Part shown: positions 17,220-31,155 of the stretch, in pieces | Layout of the letters: the number at the start of each line of letters is the position of its first letter | How positions within the stretch are numbered: the stretch's first letter is position 1 | Source of the DNA: Blasia pusilla | Lineage: Eukaryota > Marchantiophyta > Marchantiopsida > Blasiales | Direction of reading: 5' to 3' | Assembly: GCA_050084515.1 (NCBI GenBank) | Contig: CM114271.1 | Location: forward strand, 45,570,001 to 45,634,000 | Length of the DNA stretch: 64,000 nt | Made by a program: the position numbers and the translations under genes | The notes under the pieces: model-generated | Told to the model about the DNA's origin: nothing | The model's input: the letters and a program-made list of their open reading frames with translations, nothing else | Database searches by the model: none

Positions 17220-18215
17220 TCAGTGAAAACTCAGAGGAAGGAGTTGGAAAAGATTGGGGAGTACAGATAGATGCTCGTTCAAGCCATTCATTCCTGCACT
17301 TTGAAGTTCCTTGATATGGCCATGGTTGAGAATGGGATTGCAACCATCAAACAACCACTCAGGGACCTTCCTTTCTTCATTGTTGTTGATGAAGGAGACA
17401 ACACTCAATCAGGTGGTAAGGGATCTACCCAAAGCTCCAAAGGTAGTGGTTCTCTACCCGATCCTATATCTTCAGCTTCGTCAAAGCGCCCAATTATTCT
17501 TGTTGATGATACTTACGTTAGCCAGATTGTAGCCATGGAGATCGCCGTTGCATCACCATTATCAAGAGGACCATCAAGTGTTGTTGTGAATCTTAGAATC
17601 TTTTGTTGTGTCTGGCTGAGGTATATCCTGAAAAAGTAGCAGTGAACCATACCTCTGCTGAAATTATTCTGATCCTGGTATCCATCCTTATACTCGGAAA
17701 ATCTCATGTTCTAGCTTGTGCACTTAATGATGATTCCTATGATCTAATTAGTGTGTGCGTCAAGATCCTTTCCAACCCCGATGATGTCATGCAAACTGTA
17801 TGGCTCAAGTATTTTCGGGAGAGCTTTGTGAAAATGATCCCAGAGAGATAGCACCGCGAGACAAAGGAACAACACTGCACATGTGTCTAAAGCACAGTCG
17901 AATGCCCTTAGTGACTTCCATCACTTAAGAGGAGAAAGGTAACGAAACTGAATGGACTTTCCTGTCATTCTAGACAATAGAGAACTTAGTAATTGTTTTG
18001 TGTATCAACTTAGCTAAGAAATTTGTGAGGCATTCAGGGAATGACCCAAATTGATTTGGAAGGTAAGGTGAAGAATCACGTGAAGCAAGCTATTGGGGAG
18101 TTCACTAAAGATCGTGACAACACAAAAAAACTCAACAGAGTTCTACAACTCATAGGATTCAGCGACCCAATTTATTCTTAGGCATATGTGACGGTTCACC
18201 AGATCAACAAGTGAA
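17220..18215 (+). pseudogene. Coatomer beta-subunit (beta-COP) gene fragment
   Basis: Pieces in order along the + strand match the middle of coatomer subunit beta, a COPI coat protein of Golgi vesicles. They are KIGEYR-stop-MLVQAIHSC; VENGIATIKQPLRDLPFF; SSKRPIILVDDTYVSQ; then in another frame ILVSILILGKS, VWLKYFRESFVKMIPER, and finally GEFTKDRDNTKKLNRVLQLI followed by GFSDPIYS-stop-AYVTVH at 18090-18205. Segments between these are missing relative to the normal protein. A GT...CAG interval at about 17940-18035 looks like a retained intron, so this is a captured or translocated genomic fragment rather than a processed cDNA copy. It is clearly non-functional. The gene's normal symbol would be COPB1. 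Confidence 0.75.
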
Positions 18216-20969
18216 TTCATAATGGCTACCCAAGATCTTCAGTCTATCGAATGTAAGAACTCATTCACATGTTGAGCTCAAATTCTACCAGAATTAGCAT
18301 AGGCGGGAAATGTAAAAGATTCCCATAAGCTCAACCACCTACAAACTCCATCGATGCTACATTAACACACTGAGTCGGCGTGCGTGCCTCAATACAAAGA
18401 CCCCATCACTTCTAAGCCCTTGACTCAACTTTTAGGCCCTCAATTGCACGCCACGGACTCTACTATCAATTCGTTTGAAGTCCCTCTCAATGCTCCATTT
18501 GGAATGCCCCTTTCGAACGAACAAGAACCAACAATCACATTAGAATTGACTTCAACATTGCACGAACCAGCAATGAGATTCTAGCGTGGGAATTGAAGAG
18601 CTTGAAGAGTCTTTCTTGCAAGACATTAGATCCTAGCAAGGTCATCCTAACAATCATATACAAGTAGAAATGGTAACATACAATAGCAAGAGAGTATCCG
18701 ATTGACGACACCTTTTCACATCTCCAACTCCTCCAATAAATCTTGCTCACTCACTTCTAGACCTGGAAGCCTTCTAAATTCCTTACTACCAGGCTATCAG
18801 CCAAAGGTTAGCTTATTTGCAAACACATTCACCGTTTGTAGATGAAATTGAAGACCAAAGTTAGAGGGAACTTTTGAGTGGAAGATAGGCAACCTCCAAT
18901 GTTTAAGGGCCAAATGTCTTTCACTCTCAAGAGAAGTGACTGTTTGTGGATGAAATCGAAGATCAAAGTTAGAGGGAACTTTTGAGTGGAAGAGGTGCCA
19001 TTAAAGCCATAGGCACCGAGTGCATGATGAACCAAATCATCTCTTATTTTTGAAAGTGAGACTTTGGAAGTATATTTTTTCCTTTCCCACACGCCAAACT
19101 GCCGTAAATATGTTTTGAGAGCTTCACTTCTTATAGACTCAATAATTATTTTTTTACTTTTATCCTCCTACTTTTAGTAACCCCCCCTATATTTGGTTAA
19201 TAGTATAGATGCTACCCACGTAGAAATATTTCTTGGCATATGTTACCGCTATACCATATGTTGCCTTTGCGACCCTTAGTGTGGTGAGGGGAAAGGCATT
19301 TGAGGCATCTGTAGAATATTTGGCTCCATTAATTTAGTTATTCTCTTAAATAGGATACATTTTGAAATCGGAGGAGGATTGAATGGACACGTGTCAACAT
19401 CAGAAGAGTTTTCTCTAACCCCATCCTCTTTTAATTATATAAATTAAAAAAGATGGGTTTAGAGAATCCCTCCTTCTGTTATTGATACATGTCCTCTATC
19501 ATGGTAGATGAGGCGTAGGGCGAGATAGTATGGAGGCCTTAGGAAGGTCTTGTACTTCCCTCTTTTAAAAGGTCATATGTGATCTTTTACCAGGTGACAT
19601 AGGAGTGTAAGTCACCCTTCCCTTTATGAGGAATGGCAACCTTGGAGAGGCTTACCCTCCCATCTATGTGTGTAATCACTTGGACCTATAAGGTTGAGGA
19701 TTAGATGGTAGTTTGTCTCATGAGGGAACCACATGTGTAGTTGTTAAGGAGTTAGTACTTGGTGTACTCTAGGTTATTAGTAACCTCATAAGGGGGAGGT
19801 TACATGTATGTATAGGTCACCCATAGAGATGCCTAGGGGGAGTATACCTCAGATGAAGCTCATTCAAAGCTCATCTTCCTTGGGAGTTAGGATCAGACCC
19901 ATGTTGGGATCTGTGATACTGAATATTTTGAGACAAACTTGGGATTAAAATGATTGAATTTTTTATTAATAATTGATAAACTTTGAAGACCCCTATCAAA
20001 TCTGCCCTTGAATTCATGATTTTTTTTTAACGTTTATCCTATACTAAGCAAAAGTAAAAAATGGGTAAGGTTTTAGTAATAATAATTAATTATACTTGAC
20101 TCAAATTCAAACATCTTCCCCGATGAAATCTTCTAGAGTCTCTTTCATTTGTTCAATCTTTCCTCATTTGAAAATTTAAAATTATTTTTTCTAGGTTCAT
20201 GCAAACAAACTTTAAAGTTTAGTTTTGAGGGGAAATCAAAATTTCTTTTGGGAAAAAAAGAAAAGGATAATATGATAATAGTAGGACAAGAATTATTCTT
20301 CAAGAAAAAGGAAGACATCTTATTTCTATATTATTTTTAACTTTCAAGTTCAATTGGGGAAAATACTAATTCCTCTTTGGGGGAAAAAATCACCAAAATA
20401 AGATTTTTTTTGTATTTATTGGAAGATGGAGATTGGAAAAGGGATAAATTATTTTTTTAAGATTAATAAAAGAAAATACATATTTGAATTGAATTTTAAA
20501 GGAAAATAATGTTTGAATTGTGATTAGTGAGCAATATTATATGGGGTATAATTTGAAAGGGATTTGAGTGGAATAGAAAACAAAATTTCCTTATCAATAA
20601 ATATTATATCTAAATAAGTACATCTAAATATTACTAATTTAGAATTGTTTTGAGAAAGTTAGATAAATAAATAATTTGTGCCTTGATTCATATGTTATGG
20701 AAAGGGAAATTGAATTTTAATAGAGAAGGAATAGATTTTGTTAGAATTTTATGGAAGGGTGAATTTACTTACTAGACTAAGATATCATTTAAATTTGAAT
20801 TGAGGAGTGTAATTACTTACAAGAGTGAAATGTAATAATTCTTCTAAGATTTTATAGAATAGAAATTATTTTTAATTAGAAAATAAGAATATGATTATTT
20901 TTTAAAATAAGAGTATCAATTAAAATGCGATATTTTGGGAAAGTACGTAATCTTGAATTTAAGTAGGGT
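18216..20969. other. AT-rich region without recognisable genes
   Basis: No coding frame here resembles a known protein. A direct repeat of about 53 bases (GATGAAATnGAAGAnCAAAG then TTAGAGGGAACTTTTGAGTG) occurs at about 18839-18887 and 18945-18993, 106 bases apart. The stretch 19480-19930 is less AT-rich with CCTCCCAnCT/GGGGGAGG motifs that could be LTR debris, but no ends or duplication were found. Confidence 0.5.
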
Positions 20970-21985
20970 GGTGTAGATGGTCCCCAAGTTACATCTATAA
21001 CTCTTGCAGAGTCTCAACCCAAATGAAGTTGGGACGACAATCTCAAAAATGTCTTTTTTGGACCCAAACCATTAAACCTTGAATGAAAAGAAGGCCTTTT
21101 AATTTTTCATCTTGTCCAACTTTCCTATCTTGAGCTGAATTTTGCAAACATAATCACCAAAGTGTATCTAGCACTCATGCAAAGTTTCATCTAATATGGA
21201 GTTGTTACCAAAACCTAAAAAATTGGTAAGTACTTTTTGGACCCGAACCATTATATTTTCAATCAGAAGAAGACTTTTTCAATTTTAATCTTGTCCAACT
21301 TTCCCATCTTGAGCTAAAATTTGGCCTACATGGTCTTGAAGGTGCATATTCCACTCTACCAAAGTTTCAATTAAAATGGAGTTGTGACCAAAACCTCAAA
21401 AATTAATAAGTCCTTTTTGGACCAGAACCATGTATCAAACCTTCTATCAAAATACAGTTTTTTTATTTTTCATCTTGTCCAACTTTCCCATCTTCAGTTG
21501 AAATTTGGCACACATGGTCCCCAAGGTGGATCACCCACTCTTGAAAAGTTTCACCCACGATGGAGTTGAGACCATAAGATCTAAAATTAATAAGTCTTTT
21601 TTGGACCCGAACATTCAAACCTTTAATCAAAATAAGATTTTTCCAATTTTCATCTTGTCCAACTTTTCCATCTTGAGCTGAAATTTGGCCCATATGGTCT
21701 CCAAGGTGCATGTTCCATTTTTGAAAAGTTTAACCAAAAATCCAGTTGTGAACAAAACCTCAAAAATTAATATATCCTTTTGGACTAGAACCTTATATTA
21801 AACCTTGGATGAAAAGAAGGTCTTTTCATTTTTCATCTTGTCCAACTTTCCATCTTGAGTTGAAATCTGGCAGATATGGTTCTTAAGGAGGATGAAGCAC
21901 TCTTGCAAAGTCTCAAGCAAAATAGAGTTGTGACCAAAACCTCAAAAATTGGTAAGTACTTTTTGGACCAGAACCATCTATACTA
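20970..21985. repeat. Tandem array of ~180-bp units (about 5.6 copies)
   Basis: The anchor TTTTTGGACCnGAACC recurs with its TGG at 21059, 21238, 21418, 21602, 21781 and 21964 (spacings 179, 180, 184, 179, 183). Each unit also contains CATCTTGTCCAACTTTCC, a GAGCTGAAATTTGG-like segment and CAAAGTTTCA. Units are clearly diverged from each other. The unit length is in the range of plant centromeric or subtelomeric satellites, but five diverged copies do not show such a role. Confidence 0.88.
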
Positions 21986-22618
21986 TTAACGAAACATGGG
22001 GAGGTTACTAAAAGGGGAAAGAAAGAAAAGTGAAGACGCTATAAGAAGTGAAGCTTACGAGGAGTTGAATATTTTTTGTGGTTACCAATTTGATGTTAGC
22101 CTTTGGTATTTCTTTTTGCAATCTATTCTTTGCATCTCGGTCCTTCTTGGCATCTCGGCCTCTTTTCTATTGAAATCAGATCTTGGACTATAGTTGGACT
22201 AATCGTGCCGTGGTTGGCATGTGTTCGAGACATTCAAAAATACTAGACGAACATGTGTTGCACACACTGATCACCTGCTAGATGGAGACACATGTAGACG
22301 TTTGACAGACATTGTAAATTTTGAATATCGATAAGTATTTCTTACTTTCCCTCACTTTCCTACTTTGGAGTAGGAAGAGGCGGGAAAACTCGAGTCCTGC
22401 ATCCACGTTGAATCTCGCAGCTTTCTTGCTTCCTAATCTACTTCAAATTGGTAACCCTTCCTTATTTGCATCCATGTCAAATTTGCTTGCTAATGTTCTT
22501 TAATTGTGCAACTCCTCCTTATTTGCTGCCACGTCAAAGTTTTCTTGCAGATTAGTAGCCCGCAACTCCAACTATTATAGCATTTCAGCGCATTGAATTC
22601 ACGATAAGTAGGCCTTCA
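21986..22618. other. No gene recognised
   Basis: Short frames only. No repeat structure apart from similar ATTTGC(A/T)GCCACGTCAAA-like phrases at 22390-22420, 22460-22490 and 22520-22550. Confidence 0.4.

Positions 22619-22650
<32 letters not shown>
22619..22650. repeat. TC dinucleotide microsatellite
   Basis: An uninterrupted (TC)n tract of about 32 bases near the 3' end of the hAT transposase remnant. Confidence 0.95.
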
Positions 22651-22654
<4 letters not shown>

Positions 22655-22804
22655 GTTCACAATATTTCCAAACTCTTGTAAGCAAATAGCTACATAAGAA
22701 TTAGTGATAGTGACATTGAGGCCATGCATCCCTTTTGCATAAAGTTTCAACTATTGTTTGAATATTTCATGCACTGAGCATTTGAAATGACGTCTTGAAC
22801 ACTA

Positions 22805-24206
22805 TCAAGAATATTGCAAGGGGCAAGAATATAGTTGAGCCGTAGTAAAAATCTCCTCACCTTCTATCCAAAAATTGTGATTGGCCAAAGTAGTCTCAAT
22901 CTCTCGTGCCTTCTCCCTTTGCCTCCCATCCTTGCCATTGAAATACTCCCTGAAAGCATTGGTGGCAACCATGGCATGGAACGCCTCCCTCAATTGTAAG
23001 ACGCATCCCAACATGATAAAGTTTGTGGGAAAGCGTGTGTTTGAATGAAGCAAAAATTGTCTCTTCACTAGATTGGTTTCCATGAATTTGGTCGTCACCC
23101 AAGTTCTAGTCTTCACCAATACTACCATCTCACGAGCTTGTGCAAAAATCTTGTCTATCCAAGGCCATTTACCCCACTCTTCGCAGACTAGATCAAGAGA
23201 ATGTGATACCCATCCATCCCAAAGAATATGAGGAAACTTTGCTTTGATAAGTTTCCCTATTGCTCCCTCATTGCTAGCATTGTCTATCACAAGTTGCAAC
23301 ACATTCTCTAGACTGATGGGCATGATAGTTCTCTCTATGTGACTTGCCAACCATTCAGCCATTTGGGATTCCCCCTTGGTGTCTACCAACTTAATCATAA
23401 CCTCACCTTGTGGACACGAGACCATGATGTTCACTAAAGACTCGCTCCTCACATTGGTCCAAGAATCCGTTATGATCATGGCCCCCAAACGCAAATTTTC
23501 TAATATGCCATCCACCTTTTCCTTCACCTTCCCCATATGTTTCTCAAGTAGGGTGGTGCACAACGAATTGTAACTAGGACTTGAGTAACCCTTCACCTTT
23601 TTTGTTGCCAACACTGCTTGTTTGAAAATATCTTGTTGTACTACGTTGAATGGTATTCCATATTTGTAGAAAAACTTTGCCCACATGCCATTTATAAATT
23701 ATATTCCTTGGATGTTGAAAGAAACTCTCAGATTGGCTTGCTTCTTCCCATAATACTCTCCCTGAAATGGGCCCAACAAGTCCTCTGCATTCCTCGAGAC
23801 TGTCACACGGTGGTATGTCTGCAACCCCATCAACATTTTGCACAACATAGACACTATTTTTTGTATGTTTTGAACCTATTTATAATGGAGTCATTTCTTC
23901 CACTTTACTCGTAGGTCTTGCTTCCCTTCTTTGTCCATTTCCAAGTTGTAACTTATTTCAGAGATCCCATTGCACGTTGGGGGGGACCTTCATACATAAT
24001 TTGGCATGATGGTTATCTTGATTCCCATCCTTTATCTTTCATCTCTCTCCTATAAAATACTCCACCATCCACCTGCTATGATAGGTTTTCATAGAAGAAG
24101 AACAATACTTGCATTGCCATGTGCTTGATGTTCCACCTTCCACCTGTACTTCTTCCAAATGTTCCTTCATAACATGTTGGAGTTCTCTAGCTTTGGTCAT
24201 GACTAC
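22805..24206 (-). pseudogene. hAT-family transposase with BED finger (DUF659 type), C-terminally truncated
   Basis: Reading the - strand from about 24204, MTKARELQHVMKEHLEE and WQCKYCSSSMKTYHSRWMVE give a BED-type zinc finger start (CxxC present). A stop and a frameshift follow, then CMKVPPNVQWDL. From 23686 a 293-codon open frame carries DUF659/hAT core motifs: GIPFNVVQQDIFKQAV, AMIITDSWTNVRSESLVNIM (first catalytic Asp region), LQLVIDNASNEGAIGKLI (second Asp), SHSLDLVCEEWGKWPWI, and RFPTNFIMLGCVLQLREAF. The C-terminal dimerisation domain normally present in hAT transposases is missing; the frame stops at 22805. hAT enzymes act by cut-and-paste and leave 8-bp duplications. I could not locate the element's terminal repeats. 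Confidence 0.8.
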
Positions 24207-24481
24207 AGGTAGACACTAACCCCACCTAACAATATTTGGATAATTTGCAACAATTTATTATGTCAATAGTAGGATATATCGACCGGTAAAATATATGCAA
24301 CTACAAATTACACCAAATTTTGTTCTTGAATGCTCCAATAACAAACTTGGCACACTTACTATGAACAAGAAAGATCAATATGCTTATGTAGATAACCGAG
24401 ATATATCTTAACTTGTCAGGGTTATCCAATGGCAAAACATATCTCACTTATCAAGTTCAACTATCTATAGAAGAAAAAAAC

Positions 24482-25439
<958 letters not shown>

Positions 25440-26040
25440 TTTCCTCCACTTCACTCAAGGGTCTTCCTCCACTTCTTTGTCCATTTCCCACAAGTATCTT
25501 GTTTCACAGATCGCGTTGCACACTAGTAGGAATCTTCACATATGATTTGGCATAATGGGTATCCTGATTCCCATCCTTTATCTTTCATCTCTTTCACGTA
25601 AAATGCTCCACCATCCGCTTGCTATGATAGGTTTTCATAGAATATGAACAATACTTATGTTGCTATTTGCTTGATGTTCCACCTTCCATATGTAATTCTT
25701 CCCAATGATCCTTCACGATTTTTTGGAGTACTCTGGCTCTGGTCATGACTACATGTAGATACTAACCCCATCCAATGATATTTGGACAATTTACAATGTC
25801 AATAATAGGATATACATATTGACCAATGAAGTGTATGCAAATTGCATCAAATATCGTTCTTCAATACTCTAATAATAATCTTGTAATATTCACTATGAAC
25901 AAAAAAGATCAATATGCTAACCTAGATAACCGAGATACCTTCAATTCTCAAGGTTATCCAATGGCAAAACATATTCTCACTCATCAAGTTTACTTATCTA
26001 TGGAGAAAAAAAATTCCACAAAAGAGTAGAGAGAGGGAGA
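25440..26040 (-). pseudogene. Second, decayed copy of the hAT BED exon and 5' flank
   Basis: This is a diverged direct repeat of 23895-24490. On the - strand from about 25747 it reads MTRARVLQKIVKDHWEEL, then a stop inside the zinc finger (QHKYCSYSMKTYHSKRMVE, first Cys lost) and IPTSVQRDL. The catalytic region is absent. It is probably the remains of a related hAT element rather than part of the same gene. Confidence 0.65.
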
Positions 26041-27820
26041 CATAAAGGGAGGAATAAGATTGCGAGGGTATATAATTAGAATCCTCTCCTACCTGCACAT
26101 GACCCCATACATCAACCAAGCTTAAGCCAGAAGCTAGCCTTGCGGAGCCCACTTTAGCTCGTACCCTCTAACTGTCGCGACCCTCATGGCCAAACGAGTG
26201 CCAAAACGGAACATCGAAACACTAGCGAGCTCACGCTAAGATGGTTCGCGCGTTGGAGTGGTCTCGGACAAGAGATGAGACACAACCAAGGCTTCGCATT
26301 TCATATGTTGTGGTCGCGACTTAGAAACCTGGACCAAACGCGGATCAAGACTTGAGAGAAGTCAAGTCTAGGAAGTGCGTTGCCAAAGGAAGGAATCCGG
26401 ATTTGGGACGCCATTAGCGTTTGAGAGTTTTTTACTGTATTTATGGCAATAAATTTTAGTGCCAAGATGCGTTTGGAACAAGTAAGGATGCGTTGGAAAG
26501 CTTATGGAAAGCCAGTTTAGTTGCACTAAAGATCTTTGCAAACACACAAGTATCGGCTAAGAAACAACCCAAAAACGATTGTAAATAGAGTCGGGTTGAG
26601 GGCCACAATGAACCTTTCTTTTCCAAAGGTGGGGGGTTAGTGGAGATCCCCAAAAGTACTAGTAAGGGGGAAGGTCTCCAAGGGTGCTTGGGACTCGAAC
26701 CCCACTTTGGGCACGACGGGGCGGCTCAAGGGCATGGAACGGATCGGGAGTTTGGAGTTGGGCTTGAAAACCTGAACCAAGTCTATTGAGATGAATTTTA
26801 GAGATCCCTCTTGGATTCCAACCCGAGAATCAATTACTTGGATCGCGGTTAGGAACTCGCACGAGGCTCGTTGAATAGTGACGACTGCTAGGCGCGTAAG
26901 TGCCATTTTAGGTTCCTGTACTAACCAAAAATTATGTTCCAATTCTTGAAGGACTTGCTGTGTTAAGAACCTAGGAATGAGGGAAGGTTGAGCTTGATGA
27001 GATGCCGAGTTGAGGACTCGGTGGGTTGGAAGGCCGCTTGAGCCAAAGCCAGACTAACATGAATATGTTCGGGTGCAGAGTAGGCGATGAGATCGTGTCC
27101 TACTGAACATACGCTTCTCCAACACTAAGATTGACATTCAAGGAGAGTAGGCGCATGACACTAATACTGTCCTGAGCCTCAACCCGCAATACCCACATGC
27201 TTTGAAACTAGGCCCATAATCAGCTAGCATGGTCTGCACCTAAGCCCGCACCTTGCCTTCCTTGCCCCATGAGGGGCCACACTAAGCCCGCACTATGCTC
27301 TCATGGTCCGCTCGCACGCCATTCTGCGTCTGGCCTACTCTTAACTTGCTAGGTCCACGAGGGGCCTTGCGTCAAGCTTGCAAGTTTCCCGTGTTGTATT
27401 TGTGGCTTGCCTTGAGCCTTCAACATGCATCCTTCATCCCAACCCGTACGTATTCCCTCAACTAGAGCAAAAAATGTGACCCAAGCACCAAACAAACTCG
27501 GGCTAGCAACTAATTTGGCATGTTTGTGGACATGTCTGTCCCATGGACGTGCATTTCCATTTTGGTGCAACCTTATTTACATGTGCTTGTCACATAGCAA
27601 CCTTCCGCAACAATTGGGTTGAAGCAAATCAAGCATTTGCACCATATTTTTGGCGTGAGGGCCCCTCCTTCAGCTATTGCGATTAGCTTCATTCAATCAC
27701 AAATATCTTGCTCTTATGTGCGCGGATTGAGAAGTGTTGGTGCCAACATAAAAAAAGCATAGCTGACACTGTTTGGATCCATTGCATGGTCCCATGCTGC
27801 ATGGAAAGAAGCGGCTATAA
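26041..27820. other. No gene recognised; partly a duplicate of the hAT flank
   Basis: Positions 27170-27560 resemble 24880-25250 (GCCCGCA-rich, then CATGTCTGTCCCATGGACG). The interval 26100-27110 between is unrelated moderate-GC sequence containing phrases such as TTGGGACTCGAACCC, and may be an insertion. Short frames on both strands show no known domains. Confidence 0.4.
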
Positions 27821-28967
27821 CTAGTTGATTAGTTGAGATACAATCATATCAACATATTTGATGAGACGACCCTTACGTTGAGTTGTTACAGGGGTGAGTT
27901 CTCCCATATTGCCCCTTGCTCTCCATCGCAGCCATTCATCCATTTCTTGTTGTCGTCTTGCCATGATGGATTTGTAGGCCCTCATGCATTGCTCCTTATG
28001 ATGTGCCATTACAACTCTCTGTCTTCTCTGGAGCTCATCTCTGGAAATTGATTCGTTCACTACGATCCTTTCCATCTCTCTCTTTAGTCTCTTGTACTCT
28101 GAGAAAAATTTTGGTGCTTCCCCTTCACAATGTTAAATTTTGCTTCCAAATCAAATGTGCATTGGGAATTCTTTATTAAACTCTCCAACTATGATAGCCA
28201 AGACATAAGCTCGCTATTTTCCAGAGCACTCTCCCCACAAAATGTTTCGGAATAGCACTATTGTGTAAAGGGCTATGGAACTCTCTCTATGCCCATCAAA
28301 ACTCATAGTACGACCTACATTAAGGTCATTCAAGACACCTCCTTCCCCACCTAGACTTGCCTTTGGTTTTTATTTTCGTCATCTATCTCCTCTTTGGTTG
28401 GTGGATTTCTTCTATGTCAATCCAAAAAGATATAAGGCCCCTAAGGCTTCTCGACAATCCACCATGATGGTCTTGGCATGATGACTCTCGTCATGGAAGA
28501 ACCGCTCATTGCTCTCCTCCATCTAGATAAGAAGATGATGGTTGTTGTTCACGTCAACGATATAGGCCCATACTTATTAAGTTTGGCATAGTATGAACCC
28601 TTAGTCGTTTTGAATGCAGTGGTGGGGATATTTCATCTTGAGCTTTTGGTCTCTTATCGCTTCTCGAAGACCCATCCTCCTCATCATCATAATGAACCTC
28701 CATGCCCTTCATCAACTCCCCAAAATTGGGCTTGACAAATACCTTGCTCACTAACTTCCTCTTCTTTGTTGGGAGATCTTCATAACTTGCAAGGCAATTG
28801 AACAAGGCCCAATCCTTCTTCCACTCAGCTTTTCCCACTTTCCTTGCAAGTTCACTGATTGCACGATCCGTCCACTTGAGCCACAACTTTTTGAACTCTA
28901 CTTGAAGAATATCTAGGCTGATATATGGCGTTGTCCAAGTGCGGCTACAATTAATCTTCGGTGACAA
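27821..28967 (-). pseudogene. Unrecognised basic/coiled-coil protein remnant
   Basis: Two open stretches on the - strand may belong together. The first (28967-28554) has FKKLWLKWTDRAISELARK, VGKAEWKKDWALFNCLASYE and an acidic-basic tail (YDDEEDGSSRSDKRPKAQDE). The second (28075-27821) is charged and helical (ERIVVNESISRDELQRRQRV, SIMARRQQEMDEWLRWRARG). The 480 bases between contain stops in all frames on this strand. The composition resembles trihelix/Myb-like or transposon-accessory proteins, but I cannot place it in a family. Confidence 0.35.
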
Positions 28968-31155
28968 ATAGTGAGACCGTATTCTTGATCACGGGCGTTG
29001 GCTGTCTCGATATGTCGTAGGATTCTTCCCCTCTTCTATCATCCTCGGAAGTCATCCTAGAGGACTACGGTCTTCATGAGGCGGCAACTCCATCTTCAAC
29101 TTGTCTTCTACCAAAATTCCAAAGGAAATATCTTTATGAGAAGATTTCAATAATAGTAACACAATGACATACAATACATCCATGGATCATACATCCTTGA
29201 TCGTTTACAATCATTGAGAGTTACACCTCAACATATTTCAATCATGTTTAAAACTTCTTGTAAAAAATATACAATCCTCAAACAAATTTATTTATAGTCA
29301 TACTATCGTGGTTATAATTAATAATCCCATCACCATATACTCAACAAGCATATCTAGATGATCTTAATCCAAAATCTATATGGTCTACATCTAATATTTT
29401 TGCATTTGCTCTTATATATGCAATAAGGTTTTCTAGGCTTTTGCGATTAGAGGAGTTTAGAGCCAATGCCCACTTTCGAATCCTCTCCAACAAGTCCATC
29501 TAACATTCGCGTAGGCATCCCTGATAGCAAGGTTGTATGTCACACCTAATTGAGGGCCTAATCCAAAACTAATTCTGCTCTCAAAGAAAAGGAGGAAAAA
29601 CATGAAGAATGGAGAGAAAATGTGAGTTACTTAGTCCCTATTCATCCCCTTATGAGCATTTTGGGCCCCACTTGTGATCCCTTTGCTCATAGTTTTATGT
29701 TTAAAACCCACTATAGATCGCTAGAAGTTATGAAGAGGGGAGGTAAGTTTGTACTTAACCTCCACCAATCAAACTCCGCCACGTGTCTTCATGGGGGGTT
29801 TGTGGGATGCTAGAAATTAGCCACGTGATGAGTTGGGATTGATTGATTGGACGTGGGTTAGGCAATGACCTCCAACGGGCCTCTAGGATCTTGCAAGCTC
29901 GACATGGACTTGACACAATGAATCGAGGCGGTCTAAGATGCAGGCCCAACTCATCTGTGACGCCTACATCTTATGGCGTCATAGATGAGTCCGACCTGAG
30001 CTAGAAATTGCTCAAAGAGGGCATCAGGTTGTAGGGATGAGATGCGGGCTACCCAAGCCATGGAAAAATGTTACATGCAAGGTTACAAGCGGACACAGAC
30101 TTTATCTATGTGTAACCTTGCAAGTCTTCCGTCTGGGTTTTTGGGATACCGATGGCCCTCATTGGCTTGGGATGGAGGAATGGATGTGGGCAAGGATTGA
30201 GCCGGTGTGTCGGTGTACATGCATGAGCCCTTGTGAGTCCCATATATCAGCTCACGATGGGCCCGCTCAAAGGCTCAAAGACAACATATTATTGGATTGG
30301 GTGCGTCTTGGCTGAGCTTGGATCTTTGTTGTGGATAGGGCAGGCCATGAAAAATTAGACTTGCACTTACATGTCCATCCTAGGGACAAACATAAGTTGA
30401 AGGCCACGTACCATGTTTGTGTACAACCTTGGAAAATTGGAATCCCCCTTGAGGAAATTGATTTATGTGGATTGGACTCATGTAAAAAACTTGTTAAATA
30501 TGACAACGAAATGAAAATGACTTAGACAAGGATGATTTGTGAGTTCAAGAATTGATAACAAAAGAATGACTTATGAGTCATCACCATATGAGCTTTCTTT
30601 TGAAAATCCACAAGTTAAAACTCAAATCAAAGGAACAAACACACAAAATACATATGTATCATGAAATAGAACGAGTTTTTAAAATATTGAGATGAATAAG
30701 GCTCACATTCAAAATGTGAACCTTATGCTAGGAATGGCCTCTAGCTCCAAAAAATACACAACTTGAATAAAAAAGGATAGGAGACTTCATTAAGTACAAA
30801 AAGAGACTCAAAGAGCCAAAGTGCTCTATGGCCTGAACCAGTGGGAGGATAAAAAAAAGAGAGGATGGATCCCTAATATCTTGAACCTTACCAACCAAAA
30901 AAAAAACATCAATCCAAGATTTGGTTTTCTTATTTCTAATCTCTTTCCCGTAACTAAAATTACTTAAAGAAAATTTCATTCATGTAATAGAGCAAGTTAT
31001 GATTCATTAAAAAATTGATTCGGAATGGCTATTCTTTCACCAAGCACAATCTTCCTAGATTGAATTAGTCTCTAATATACTTATCCCTATTTCGCACCTA
31101 ATTTTTTTTGAATTGATTTGGAGCACTCTTATTGCTTGCATTGAGATTGTAATGT
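28968..31155. other. No gene recognised
   Basis: Only short frames. A near-perfect 16-bp inverted repeat occurs at 29949-29964 and 29975-29990. A second hairpin with TGCAAGGTTACA/TGTAACCTTGCA arms lies at about 30075-30123. Confidence 0.45.
29949..29990. repeat. 16-bp inverted repeat (hairpin) with 10-base loop
   Basis: ACTCATCTGTGACGCC pairs with GGCGTCATAGATGAGT with one mismatch around the loop TACATCTTAT. Its role is unknown. Confidence 0.7.

Noticed and set aside
21463-21711. 82-codon - strand frame with repeated GDHxGQISxxDGKVGQDE peptides
   Set aside because: Translation of the 180-bp tandem array.
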